NCBI RefSeq assembly: GCF_003688995.1
Contig: NZ_PENI01000001.1
Coordinates: 434,001 to 498,000, forward strand
Direction: 5' to 3'
DNA: 64,000 bases
Origin: Streptomyces shenzhenensis
GTDB lineage: Bacteria; Actinomycetota; Actinomycetes; Streptomycetales; Streptomycetaceae
Both the position numbers and the translations under genes were made by a program. The notes beneath the pieces were generated by a model. The model was not told where the DNA came from, made no database searches, and saw nothing but the letters and a program-made list of their open reading frames with translations. Below, in pieces: positions 43,762 through 52,146 of this stretch. Positions within the stretch are counted from its first letter, which is position 1. Each line of letters begins with the position of its first letter.

Positions 43762-43788
43762 GGCCGGGCACCTGGAAGGTGCCCGGCC
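43762..43788 (-). terminator. Hairpin after the secreted binding protein gene
   Basis: GGCCGGGCACC (43762-43772) and GGTGCCCGGCC (43778-43788) form an 11-pair stem with a TGGAA loop, 31 bp past the stop at 43819. Confidence 0.8.
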
Positions 43789-43818
43789 GTCACGCTTGGG
43801 TCAGTTGGCGATCAAGGC

Positions 43819-44877
43819 TTACTTGTCGCCCGTGATGGTGGTGTCACCGCAGTTGGTGTTCGGGTTGCCGTCGGTGGCCAGGTCGCCGAAGCCGTAGGTC
43901 TTGATGACGGCGAGGCTCGCGGCGGAGCAGACGTCCGAGCCGGAGCCGACGAAGGCCTCCGCGATCGCCGACTCGCCCTTCCGGGCGGTCGAGACGACGT
44001 TGTAGACCTCACGAGCCACGGGGAAGGTGGAGTTGAGCTCGGTGGCGGAACCCGTGCCGGTGGTCGGGGCCACGCCGTTGATGCTGCGGACCCAGGCCGT
44101 GCCGCGACGGTTCGGGACGTCCGAGAGGCCCTTGCCCTGGGCGATCCACTGGGCGATCGAGTACGGCATGATCTGGTCGTTCGCGGTCAGCGCGGTGCCG
44201 TCGTGCTCCTGCGGGGCCTGCGAGAGGCCCTCGTTGACGCACGAGCCGGGCGTGATCGGCGTGGCGGTGTCGCTCAGCCACTGCAGCCAGAACGACCGCG
44301 TGCCGGAGCCGGCCTGCGGCAGCAGCGGCTTGATGCCCGCGGGACGGTCGGCCGTGCAGGTGTAGAGCTTGATCAGGTCCGCACGCGTCAGGTTCGTCGG
44401 CACCGTGCCGGTCAGGCGGGAGGCGTAGGTGACGGCGTCCTTGGCGAACGGGATGAAGGTGAGCTTGGAGCCGGCGGTCTGCGGGCCACGCGAGGAACGG
44501 GCGAAGTCGACACAGTCGGCCGTGGCCGTGTCGTCGATCTCGGCGACCAGCTTGTTGATGCCGTTCGAGGAACCGTTCACGTCCGCACGCGGGAAGGTGC
44601 AGCCCGACGTCTTGGTGCTGATGTTGTCGGCGACACCCGACGGCGGGATGGCGTCCCAGGAAGCGAGGATCTTGGCGTTGCTGGCGCCGGTCACGACGGT
44701 GGTGCCGTTGGCGAGGCCGTTCATCACGTACTGGGTGGTGTCGGAGCCGACACCCGCCAGGATGCGCTTGTCGGTGGCCGGGTTCGGGTCGGCCGACGCG
44801 GGGGCGGCCAGGACACCGATACCGAACACTGCGGCGCCGACAGCGGCACCAACCTTGGCGTAGGACTTGACGTTCAC
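43819..44877 (-). CDS. Secreted PstS-like substrate-binding protein
   Basis: A 352-residue soluble secreted protein. The signal peptide ends at ASA (about residue 27) without a lipobox or anchor. The mature part has the phosphate-type periplasmic binding fold: an N-terminal loop AGVGSDTTQYVMNGLA, a middle region VDFARSSRGP where true PstS has DFGASD, and a C-lobe loop LPQAGSGTRSFWLQWL. The Asp that bonds phosphate in PstS is replaced by Ser/Arg here, so the ligand may differ. Two Cys pairs probably form disulfides. The GTG at 44875-44877 lies 8 bp after AAGGGG. A hairpin follows the gene, which would favour its expression over the genes behind it. Confidence 0.78.
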   Translation of the reverse strand: MNVKSYAKVGAAVGAAVFGIGVLAAPASADPNPATDKRILAGVGSDTTQYVMNGLANGTTVVTGASNAKILASWDAIPPSGVADNISTKTSGCTFPRADVNGSSNGINKLVAEIDDTATADCVDFARSSRGPQTAGSKLTFIPFAKDAVTYASRLTGTVPTNLTRADLIKLYTCTADRPAGIKPLLPQAGSGTRSFWLQWLSDTATPITPGSCVNEGLSQAPQEHDGTALTANDQIMPYSIAQWIAQGKGLSDVPNRRGTAWVRSINGVAPTTGTGSATELNSTFPVAREVYNVVSTARKGESAIAEAFVGSGSDVCSAASLAVIKTYGFGDLATDGNPNTNCGDTTITGDK

Positions 44878-44959
44878 TTCTGAACCCCTTGGTTTCTGGA
44901 TTTTCGAAGGCTGGACGTTCAAGCTGAATCCGGATTTTCGCGCTGCCGACCCGTCGGTC

Positions 44960-44997
44960 GGCCACCGTGTACATTTCCAGAATTTGGCACGGTGGCC
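44960..44997. promoter_or_regulatory. Inverted repeat upstream of the secreted binding protein gene
   Basis: GGCCACCGTG (44960-44969) and CACGGTGGCC (44988-44997) are perfect complements 18 bp apart in an A/T-richer 170-bp gap. The repeat could end transcription of the upstream membrane-anchored gene or be an operator for an internal promoter driving 44877. Confidence 0.5.
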
Positions 44998-45047
44998 AAC
45001 CAATTCCCAACGAGGGAAAGGTTACGGGAAGGCTTCCTAGGTGTCTC

Positions 45048-47522
45048 CTAGGGAGTTCGCCGCTGCGCGAGGCGAAGCATTATCGGGCCTGCAAGCCCCG
45101 CCGCTCCGCCCACGAACAGGACGACGAGAAGAACCCATCGGATGATACCGAGAACCTCACCTGGGGTGATTCCACTGCTGGCGACATTCTGTTGGCCGCC
45201 GGACGAGGAAGTTGTCGACCCATTTCCGGTGGATGCATCCGAGACCGATGGGCTGGGATTCGCGCCACCGTCTTCGCCGCCCGTCGAGGCCCCGCCGGCG
45301 GAGGTACCGGAGGATGTTCCTCCGGCGTTGCCTCCGGGGTCGCCTCCGGAGGCGAGCCCTCCGGCACCGCCGCCCCCGGGGTCGTCCGGGTTCGGTGTGC
45401 CGGGATCATCCGAGATCTGCCCGCGCTCCAGGTCGTCGGCGGCAGCCTTCGCCTGCTTGCGCAGCCCGTCCGGCAACGGCGCGTATCCGTAGGGCAGTTC
45501 GCCTGCCGACGAGCCCGGCGTCTGACCCGCTCCGGCGGCGTACCTGATGAGGTCCGCGTAGGCCTTGCGGTCCCCGGTGCTCTGATTCACCGAGGCCGCG
45601 GCGTATGTCACCGCGGCCAGCGGGTAGGCCTGGCCCTTGGCCAGCGTGGGGTCCGGCTTGAGAACCTTGGCGTTGTCGGGCGATGCCTTCATGGCGTCGA
45701 CCGCGTTCAGCAGGGTGTCATCGGTGGGCTTCACGAACCGGCCATCGGCGTTGCGCAGCGCAGCGATGTTCAGTCCGTAGCGCTGCGCCGAGGCGATGTC
45801 GACGACAGCCATGACAGTGTGGTTGGTGCTGGGCGAGTTCAACAACTCGTTCTTGTTGAGGAGACTCCCGTCCCAGGCAATCCTGTTGTTGTTGTTGCCG
45901 CGGCGGGTGCGCACCGCTCCGTCGTGCAGGTCCTCCGTGTACGGGTCGAGGGCCGTCAATCCATAGGTGGGCTTGTCCTCCAGAGTCGAGTCCTCGGCGT
46001 TGAGGGCGACTGCTGTGGTCGGATCGTTCTTGGGGTAGTCGGAGATCGAGGTGTTCTCGGCCAGATCCAGACCCTGGAAGTACGAGTTCACCCGCATTCC
46101 CCAGGGGTCGGGCTTTCCGGAGAGGAAATCCCGAGCGTCCTTGTCCGACTGCAGCCAGTTCCACAGCAGTCGCGTGGTGTCGGAGTTACCCGACGGAACC
46201 ATAAGACTCAGCTGCCCGGACGCATTCGTATCCGCGGCGAAATCGGCGAACTGAGGATTCAGTTCCTTGAATTCCTCGTCACTGAAATAGGACTTCGGAT
46301 TTCCCGCTACCTGCTCGGGTTCAGGTTGCTTCTTGTTCCATGGCACAGTCCAGACATAAGAATGGGTGAGCATCTTGGCCACGAGCCGCGGCGTCAGCTT
46401 CATCTCCCGCATCACGCCGGTTTTCGTGGAGTCGATGAAGAATCCGATCGCCAGCCCGGACACCGCCAACGGCGCGTGCACAACGTCCGGTTGGCCTTCG
46501 GCCTGAGTGACCGGGTCGACGGTGACGCCCAGCAGAGGCGTGTCGCTCGTCGTGCCGGACACGCCGTTCCTGGCGAGTTCTTCGCTGTCCGGGTCGTAGG
46601 AGAACATGCTGTCGGTGGTGGCGCACAGCTTCGGCTGCCACGAGTTGACCGCGTCCGCGGCCAGTTCGGAGCCGGTCACTGGGCGCTCGGACCTGCCCTC
46701 CGGGCAGAAGTTGTCGACGGGCAGGAAGTCCAGGCGGAAGACCATCCGCTGGGCCCAGTTCGTCGCGGAGAGCGGGGACGTGGAGAGGGTCGAGCTGGCC
46801 GTATCAGGATCGACGACTGTGCCGTCCGTGTCGTGGGTGCCACGCGGCACGACGACCAGCCAGCACTTCCGAGGAGTCGGGGTGCTGCCGGCGGGAGCCG
46901 TGTTCTCACCGCAGCCGAGGTGGTCCGCCTGAACCCCGTCCTGGACCTCGAACTGCACTTCGCCCGTGCCGTTGGCGTACGTGCGGCTGCCGTTCTGCTC
47001 GTTGGTGTCCAGCGGCCCGAAGTAGGTGGTGTCGAACGGCGTGGTCGTCGGGTGTTCACCGTTGGCGGGGCGGAAGGGGACGAAGTCGCCCTGCGTCTCC
47101 TCAGGATCCTTGTTCGCGGTCAGCATTCGGGTGTTCGCCTTGTAGCCCGGAAGCACGTCGCCGGCGCCGAACACGCACTGGCCGCGGTCGGGCCCGTCCG
47201 GATCGTCTCCCCAACACTGCATGATCTGCAGGTAGTTGCCCCGGGCGCCGTTCGGGGTCGTCGGTGCCCCGCCCGCCCAGCTGACCCGCACACCCTGGGA
47301 CCGGAGCTCCTTCGTCTGATGGACCGTCACCTTCAGCCCGGAGAAGTCGTCGTACTTCCCCTTCGGCCCCGACTTCGTCACCGCGGACTCCTCCGCGGTG
47401 TTGTCCGCCGCCGCGGCGGGCGTGCCGGGCGGCAGCGGAAGCAGGGCCACCGCCAGGGCGGTGAGCAGCGAACCCACGGCGACGAGGACGCGCGGCCGGG
47501 GCCGCTTCGGCAGAGTCGTCAT
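45048..47522 (-). CDS. Large membrane-anchored PstS-like extracellular protein
   Basis: An 824-residue protein of unusual build. A signal peptide (about residues 1-38) precedes roughly 650 residues of extracellular sequence. Only the middle part resembles a phosphate-type binding protein (LAVSGLAIGFFIDSTKTGVM and VPSGNSDTTRLLWNWL). A Gly/Ser/Thr-rich stalk comes next, then a single C-terminal span (VLGIIRWVLLVVLFVGGAAG) with a short RRTP tail, so it is held on the outer membrane face. The N-terminal 300 residues have many Cys and no recognised domain. Its ATG overlaps the preceding stop (ATGA), so the two are translationally coupled. Parts near 45.9-46.4 kb use more A/T-ending codons than neighbours, hinting at transfer. 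Confidence 0.72.
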   Translation of the reverse strand: MTTLPKRPRPRVLVAVGSLLTALAVALLPLPPGTPAAAADNTAEESAVTKSGPKGKYDDFSGLKVTVHQTKELRSQGVRVSWAGGAPTTPNGARGNYLQIMQCWGDDPDGPDRGQCVFGAGDVLPGYKANTRMLTANKDPEETQGDFVPFRPANGEHPTTTPFDTTYFGPLDTNEQNGSRTYANGTGEVQFEVQDGVQADHLGCGENTAPAGSTPTPRKCWLVVVPRGTHDTDGTVVDPDTASSTLSTSPLSATNWAQRMVFRLDFLPVDNFCPEGRSERPVTGSELAADAVNSWQPKLCATTDSMFSYDPDSEELARNGVSGTTSDTPLLGVTVDPVTQAEGQPDVVHAPLAVSGLAIGFFIDSTKTGVMREMKLTPRLVAKMLTHSYVWTVPWNKKQPEPEQVAGNPKSYFSDEEFKELNPQFADFAADTNASGQLSLMVPSGNSDTTRLLWNWLQSDKDARDFLSGKPDPWGMRVNSYFQGLDLAENTSISDYPKNDPTTAVALNAEDSTLEDKPTYGLTALDPYTEDLHDGAVRTRRGNNNNRIAWDGSLLNKNELLNSPSTNHTVMAVVDIASAQRYGLNIAALRNADGRFVKPTDDTLLNAVDAMKASPDNAKVLKPDPTLAKGQAYPLAAVTYAAASVNQSTGDRKAYADLIRYAAGAGQTPGSSAGELPYGYAPLPDGLRKQAKAAADDLERGQISDDPGTPNPDDPGGGGAGGLASGGDPGGNAGGTSSGTSAGGASTGGEDGGANPSPSVSDASTGNGSTTSSSGGQQNVASSGITPGEVLGIIRWVLLVVLFVGGAAGLAGPIMLRLAQRRTP

Positions 47523-49267
47523 GCCGCACCCCCCTTGCGGCGCGTCCGGTTGGCCATCACGCGCGCGACGGCCGGCGGCCCGACGACGACGCCGACGAGC
47601 AGCGCGGCCGACAGCGCCATCAGCGCCGTACGCAGGCCGAGTGCGTCGTCCGAACCCAGGGAGACCGGGCTGGCGGCGACGGAGGAGTCACCGGTGGACT
47701 GGCCGCCGCCGAGGACCTCGCCGGTCTCGGGGTCGACGACGGACCCACCGGTCGTCCCGCTCGTGCCGCCCGTGCCGCCGGAGCCGCCGGACGTGCCACC
47801 GCCCGAGGAGCCGCCCGTGGCGCCACCCGAGCCCGTGGAGCCGGACCCGCCCGTCGATCCCGAGCCGCCGGTCGCGGCGGACCCGCCGGTCGAGCCGGAG
47901 CCGCCGGAACCGGAACCGCCGGAGCTCGAACCGCCGGAGCCGCCGACCTGCGTGGGGGTCTTGTTGCCGCCCGTGCCGGTCGCGCACTGGTCGGAGCCCC
48001 TCTTGTCGCAGGCCTGCGGGTAGGGGGCATTCTGGATCAGGAGGTTCTTGCCGCCGGAGAACGTCGGGTTGTTGCACTTGTTGACGTTGATGCTGTCCGT
48101 CACGGCACCCGGAATCTTCCGGGTCTGGTCCATGGCTGCTTCCACCAGGTTCTTCGGCAGCGGCGAGTAGCCGAGCCGGTCGGCCTGCTGCTGGCCCTCG
48201 CAGAGGAAGTAGTTGTTGAACGCGCTCAGCGTCTTCCCCTTGGCCTTGGTGAAGCCCATCTCCTCCCTGGTGGGGATGATCATGTAGCTGTAGCTGGAGA
48301 GCGGGTAGGTGCGCCGGTCCCCGAAGGTGTAGACGCTGTCCAGGTTCTGGGTCAGGTAGTTCGCCGAGCGCGGGTCGCTGTTGATCCTGGCCTTGGTGAG
48401 CGCGACGGCCACGCTGGAGGCGGTCGGCTCGACGTAGTAGCCGGAGTGGTTGAGGACCTTGGCCACCGGGAAGCCCGCGTTCCTCGCGTACGAGTACTCG
48501 ACGTAGGTGATGGCGCCCTCGGCCTGGGCCTGCTTGGTGTAGCCCGCGACGCCGAGCGACTGGGACTGGGCGACGAAGCCGGAGCCGGGGATCACCGGGA
48601 AGTACGACGTCAGACCGCACGGCGTCGACTTGCCCGCCCGGCGGCAGTAGTCGTTCCACAGGGAGCCGTACTCCTTGGACATCCACAGGGAGAACTGCGC
48701 GGTCGTACCGGAGCCGTCGGAGCGGACCACCGGGACGATCCGGCGGGCCGGCAGATTCAGCCGGGGATTGTCCGCCTTGATCTCCGGCGCGTTCCACATC
48801 GTCAGCTTGCCGGTGAAGATCTTGGTGAGGACCTCACCGGACAGCCGGAGGTTGGTGACCTGCTTGCCGCCGATCTTCAGGTTGTACATGAACGAGGTAC
48901 CACCGGCCACGATCGGCATGTAGGCGTACTTGCGCGTGGGCGGCGGGTCCGCCTGGCCGAGGTCGTTGAGACCGTAGGGGATCTCGGAGACGCCGAAGTC
49001 GGAGGTGCCGTTCTTGAACTGCTGACGGCCGACGGACGAGCCGACCGCCGAGTAGTTCACGGTCATGCCCTGCTGACGGACGTTGCGGCGCCACTGCTCG
49101 ATCGCGTTGGAGCTCCAGGTCGAACCGGAGCCGCTGATCTTCGTGTAGCTGTCGGCGAAGGCGTTCGGCGGATGGACGGCGATCAGCGCGCAGACCGCGG
49201 CGACGAGCAGCGCCAGCGCCTGGTACACGCGCGTAGCGCGCGGACGACGGACTAGTGCGGTGGTCAC
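47519..49267 (-). CDS. Membrane-anchored PstS-like binding protein
   Basis: A 582-residue protein: signal peptide (to about residue 38), a PstS-type domain (40-400), a Gly/Ser/Thr stalk of about 100 residues (repeated GGSGSTGGS-like runs) and a C-terminal membrane span with the tail RVMANRTRRKGG. PstS landmarks are SGSGSTWSSNAIEQW, the second loop TSDFGVSEIPYG and RSDGSGTTAQFSLWM. The residue equivalent to the phosphate-discriminating Asp of PstS is Glu (SEIP instead of SDxP), while the Arg/Ser loop is kept. True PstS is a lipoprotein or periplasmic; this one is tail-anchored. The GTG has a GAGGAG site and overlaps the PstA-like stop by 4 bp. Confidence 0.8.
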   Translation of the reverse strand: MTTALVRRPRATRVYQALALLVAAVCALIAVHPPNAFADSYTKISGSGSTWSSNAIEQWRRNVRQQGMTVNYSAVGSSVGRQQFKNGTSDFGVSEIPYGLNDLGQADPPPTRKYAYMPIVAGGTSFMYNLKIGGKQVTNLRLSGEVLTKIFTGKLTMWNAPEIKADNPRLNLPARRIVPVVRSDGSGTTAQFSLWMSKEYGSLWNDYCRRAGKSTPCGLTSYFPVIPGSGFVAQSQSLGVAGYTKQAQAEGAITYVEYSYARNAGFPVAKVLNHSGYYVEPTASSVAVALTKARINSDPRSANYLTQNLDSVYTFGDRRTYPLSSYSYMIIPTREEMGFTKAKGKTLSAFNNYFLCEGQQQADRLGYSPLPKNLVEAAMDQTRKIPGAVTDSINVNKCNNPTFSGGKNLLIQNAPYPQACDKRGSDQCATGTGGNKTPTQVGGSGGSSSGGSGSGGSGSTGGSAATGGSGSTGGSGSTGSGGATGGSSGGGTSGGSGGTGGTSGTTGGSVVDPETGEVLGGGQSTGDSSVAASPVSLGSDDALGLRTALMALSAALLVGVVVGPPAVARVMANRTRRKGGAA

Positions 49268-50541
49268 GGGGTGCTCCTCGTCGGTGCGGATCTGGTTGAC
49301 GGCTGGTCTGCGGGGGCATACGCGGTGAAGCGCTTCGCGTCCCGGCGGGAGGCCTTGACGCGCCGGTGTTCCTGGCGGCGGGTCAGCTGGCCCGGTCCGC
49401 GCCCGCCGATGACGCGGGCTATGACGAACAGGACGAGCACCAGCACCAGGAGCACCGCCGCGGTGCCGAAGCCGCGGGCGATGTAGGTGGGCTCGGGGGA
49501 CTTGACGAGTTCGAAGGTCGCCAGCGGCAGCGACACCATCGGGTCGTGGAGCGGGTTCATGTTGAGCTCGGCGGTGTAGCCGGCGGTCAGCAGGACCGGT
49601 GAGGTCTCCCCCACACCGCGGGCCGTGCCCAGGATGATCGCCGTCGTCAGTCCGGACCGGGAGGTGGGCAGCACCACGTGCCACACCGTGCGCCACCGCG
49701 AGGTGCCGAGGGCGTACGACGCCTCGCGCAGCGTTCCCGGGACCAGCCGGATCACCACGTCCGACGCGCGGATGATGATCGGCAGCATCATCACGGAGAT
49801 CGCCAGCGCGGCGGCGAGACCGGAGCGGTCGAAGCCCAGCGCCAGGATGAAGGTCGCGTAGATGAACAGGCCGGCGACGATGGACGGCAGGGCCGTCATC
49901 GCCTCGACCATGGTGCGGACGAACCGGCTGAAGGCCCCCGGGACCTCGTTCAGGAAGACCGCGCACACCAGCCCGGTCGGGATGCAGATCAGCAGGGCGA
50001 TGGAGATCTGCCACAGCGTGCCGACGATCGCGTGCAGGATGCCGCCGACGTCGAGCGGCTCGATCGGGCCCGCGTCGGCCATCGACTCGGTGTAGAAGTT
50101 CAGGTGCGGCAGCGCGTCGCGGCCCTCGTAGAGGGTGTAGACGACCACGAACGCCAGCACGGCCAGCATCACGACGCCGAGACTCTGGACGACCGCGGCG
50201 GCCACCCGGTCGCGCACCGCCGGCCCGTCCTCGTCGAAGGAGACCAGCAGCGCGTACAGGCCGAGGAAGAGCGCGTAGGCCACGACGACGAAGCCCACGG
50301 CGCCGTTGAAGGGCAGCAGCCGGTCGAACAGCAGCCAGGTGACGCAGAGGGACGCGGCGGCGGCGCCGAGCATGGCGTACACGTCGGTGGCGCGCAGCGT
50401 GGACAGGTTGCGACGTGCCTCGGCGCGCGTCGTGCGGCGGCCGGGCAGGGTGGTGCCCGCCGCCGGCGGCGCGGGCGGTTCCGCGGGGCTCGGCTGCGGT
50501 CCCTGGTCGCCGGGCGGGCTCTGTGCGGTGATGACGGTCAT
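49264..50541 (-). CDS. PstA-like ABC permease
   Basis: A 425-residue inner-membrane permease. It has a Pro-rich cytoplasmic N-terminus of about 45 residues and three extra spans before the normal PstA core of five to six spans. The EAA loop that docks the ATPase is in EASYALGTSRWRTVWHVVLP, and GTARGVGETSPVLLTAG is the typical PstA ending of the core. It is over 100 residues longer than E. coli PstA. A basic C-terminal tail (RRQEHRRVKASRRDAKRF) is also unusual. The ATG at 50539-50541 is used. It lies 14 bp after the PstC-like gene. Confidence 0.85.
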   Translation of the reverse strand: MTVITAQSPPGDQGPQPSPAEPPAPPAAGTTLPGRRTTRAEARRNLSTLRATDVYAMLGAAAASLCVTWLLFDRLLPFNGAVGFVVVAYALFLGLYALLVSFDEDGPAVRDRVAAAVVQSLGVVMLAVLAFVVVYTLYEGRDALPHLNFYTESMADAGPIEPLDVGGILHAIVGTLWQISIALLICIPTGLVCAVFLNEVPGAFSRFVRTMVEAMTALPSIVAGLFIYATFILALGFDRSGLAAALAISVMMLPIIIRASDVVIRLVPGTLREASYALGTSRWRTVWHVVLPTSRSGLTTAIILGTARGVGETSPVLLTAGYTAELNMNPLHDPMVSLPLATFELVKSPEPTYIARGFGTAAVLLVLVLVLFVIARVIGGRGPGQLTRRQEHRRVKASRRDAKRFTAYAPADQPSTRSAPTRSTP

Positions 50542-50555
50542 CGGGCTCGGTCTCC

Positions 50556-51572
50556 TCAGGAGTCGCTCGCCGCGCCGGAACGGCTGCGGGCGACGATCGA
50601 CGACGCGGCGAAGTTGACGACGAGGGTCAGCAGGAAGAGCGCGAGGCCCGCGGCCATCAGCGCCGACATTCCGATGGGGCTCGCCTCGCCGTAGCGCAGG
50701 GCGATCAGCGAGGAGACCGAGCTGGTGCCGTTCTGGAGGATGTGCGGCTGGATCGTGAACACCGGCGAGATGATCAGGTACACGGCGATGGTCTCGCCGA
50801 GCGCCCGGCCCAGGCCCAGCATGGTGCCGCCGATCATGCCGCCCTTGCCGAAGGGCAGGACGACGCTGCGGATCATGCCCCAGCGGTTCGCCCCGAGCGC
50901 GTACGCGCCCTCCCGCTCGCCGACCGGGGCCTGCGAGAACACCTCCCGCATCACCGAGCAGATGATCGGCGCGACCATCAGGGACACGACGATGCCGGCG
51001 ATGAAGGTGGAGGAGGTGTAGACGGTGGCGGTGGCGAGCGGGTCGCGCGGATCGGCGCCGTCGACCTCGAAGACCGGTATCCAGCCGAAGTACGTGGCGA
51101 GCCAGCGCGACAGGCTGACCACCTTCCCCTGGAAGAAGAACAGGCCCCACAGTCCGTAGACCACCGAGGGCACTGCGGCCATCAGGTCCACGATGCTGAT
51201 GAGGGTCTGGCGGATCCTCGGCGGGGCGTACTCGGAGATGTAGAGCGCGGTGCCGAGGGCCAGCGGTACGGCGAACACGATGGCGACGAGCGCGACGAGG
51301 ATCGTGCCGACGAGCACGGCGGCGATGCCGAAGTTGCCGCCTTCGGGCTCCCAGGTCTCGGTGGTGATGAAGCCCCACTTCGCGACCGACAGCGCCTGCC
51401 AGGCCCGGTACGTCAGAAAGCCGCCGACGAGCAGCATGATGGCGAGCACCAGGGTGCCGCCCCCGCGCAGCACACCTCGGAATAAGCGGTCGGCCACGCC
51501 CTGGTCGGCGTACAGACGTCTCGGTGGGTCGTCCACCGGAGTCACAGGTCGCTCATGCATTCGCGTCGTCAC
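50556..51572 (-). CDS. PstC-like ABC permease
   Basis: A 338-residue permease with six spans. The EAA docking loop is EREGAYALGANRWGMIRSVV, followed by GGMIGGTMLGLGRALGETIA, both typical of PstC. A loop with FEVDGADPRDPLATATVY lies outside between spans. It is the first gene of the cluster. The GTG at 51570-51572 is chosen because AGGAG lies 11 bp upstream; the ATG at 51560 has none. Two GTTCAC words on the coding strand upstream (around 51619 and 51659) recall PHO-box units but are 40 bp apart, out of phase with the 11-bp repeat. Confidence 0.85.
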   Translation of the reverse strand: MTTRMHERPVTPVDDPPRRLYADQGVADRLFRGVLRGGGTLVLAIMLLVGGFLTYRAWQALSVAKWGFITTETWEPEGGNFGIAAVLVGTILVALVAIVFAVPLALGTALYISEYAPPRIRQTLISIVDLMAAVPSVVYGLWGLFFFQGKVVSLSRWLATYFGWIPVFEVDGADPRDPLATATVYTSSTFIAGIVVSLMVAPIICSVMREVFSQAPVGEREGAYALGANRWGMIRSVVLPFGKGGMIGGTMLGLGRALGETIAVYLIISPVFTIQPHILQNGTSSVSSLIALRYGEASPIGMSALMAAGLALFLLTLVVNFAASSIVARSRSGAASDS

Positions 51573-51685
51573 ATGTGTCGACGCTCCTGAGGCCCGGTGG
51601 ACTGCTGCGCACGCAAAGGTGAACGAGGCGCCCCCAACAGGCAACTTCCGGGTTTGACGTGAACGCGGCGATGCGAGCGCGCGAA

Positions 51686-51722
51686 GGGGTCCGGGCCCGC
51701 CGGTGCGGCGGGCCCGGACCCC
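51686..51722 (-). terminator. Perfect 16-bp hairpin terminator
   Basis: GGGGTCCGGGCCCGCC (51686-51701) and its complement (51707-51722) are separated by five bases, 38 bp after the stop of the minus-strand gene at 51760. Confidence 0.88.
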
Positions 51723-51759
51723 TTGTACGCAGGTGAAATCGTCTAGCCGACAGGCCCGG

Positions 51760-52146
51760 TCAGTGGGTGTCCTCCCACGCGATCACGCCGGCCGATCCCA
51801 GTTCGGCCAGCAGCGCCCGGAACCGCTCGTAGGCGGCCTGGCACGTCGAGTGGCGCTCGTAGGCGCGCGAGGACACGGCCAGGGCACCGCCGGCCGGGTC
51901 ACGCAGCCGCCAGACCCAGCCGTTTCCTTCAGAGGTGTGATGCACACCCCCGGATAACCCCGCCACGTCGGCGCACATCTGCTCGAACGCCGTTCGGCAC
52001 TCCTCGTAACTGCGGTACGTCAGGGCCGCCACGGCGATCACCCGACCGTTCGTGGCGGTGAGTCGCCACAGGTAACTTCCGTCTGCGGATATGTCTATCT
52101 GACAGCGCGTGCCGGGTACGGCCGCGCCCCCCTGTCTTGCCGCCAT
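51760..52146 (-). CDS. Tandem DUF1508-like small protein
   Basis: A 128-residue soluble protein made of two related halves. Each has the pattern YLWRLTATNGRVIAVAALTY / WVWRLRDPAGGALAVSSRAY followed by a Cys-containing helix (EECRTAFEQMCAD / STCQAAYERFRAL). This fits the YegP/DUF1508 repeat, of unknown function, sometimes linked to stress. The ATG is at 52144-52146. It stands alone upstream of the ABC cluster with a strong terminator. Confidence 0.65.
   Translation of the reverse strand: MAARQGGAAVPGTRCQIDISADGSYLWRLTATNGRVIAVAALTYRSYEECRTAFEQMCADVAGLSGGVHHTSEGNGWVWRLRDPAGGALAVSSRAYERHSTCQAAYERFRALLAELGSAGVIAWEDTH

Noticed and set aside
44967..48023. A 1018-codon plus-strand frame over the surface-protein genes
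   Set aside because: The minus strand has overlapping coupled genes with signal peptides and anchors; the plus frame shows only Arg/Gly/Val-rich shadow sequence.
49224..49236. A CACGCGCGTAG word resembling the deoC/deoD palindrome
   Set aside because: It lies inside the signal-peptide coding part of a binding protein gene and is not a perfect palindrome.
51619..51664. Two GTTCAC words upstream of the PstC-like gene as a PHO box
   Set aside because: They are 40 bp apart, which does not fit the 11-bp direct-repeat phase of Streptomyces PHO boxes, and the bases between do not match the unit.
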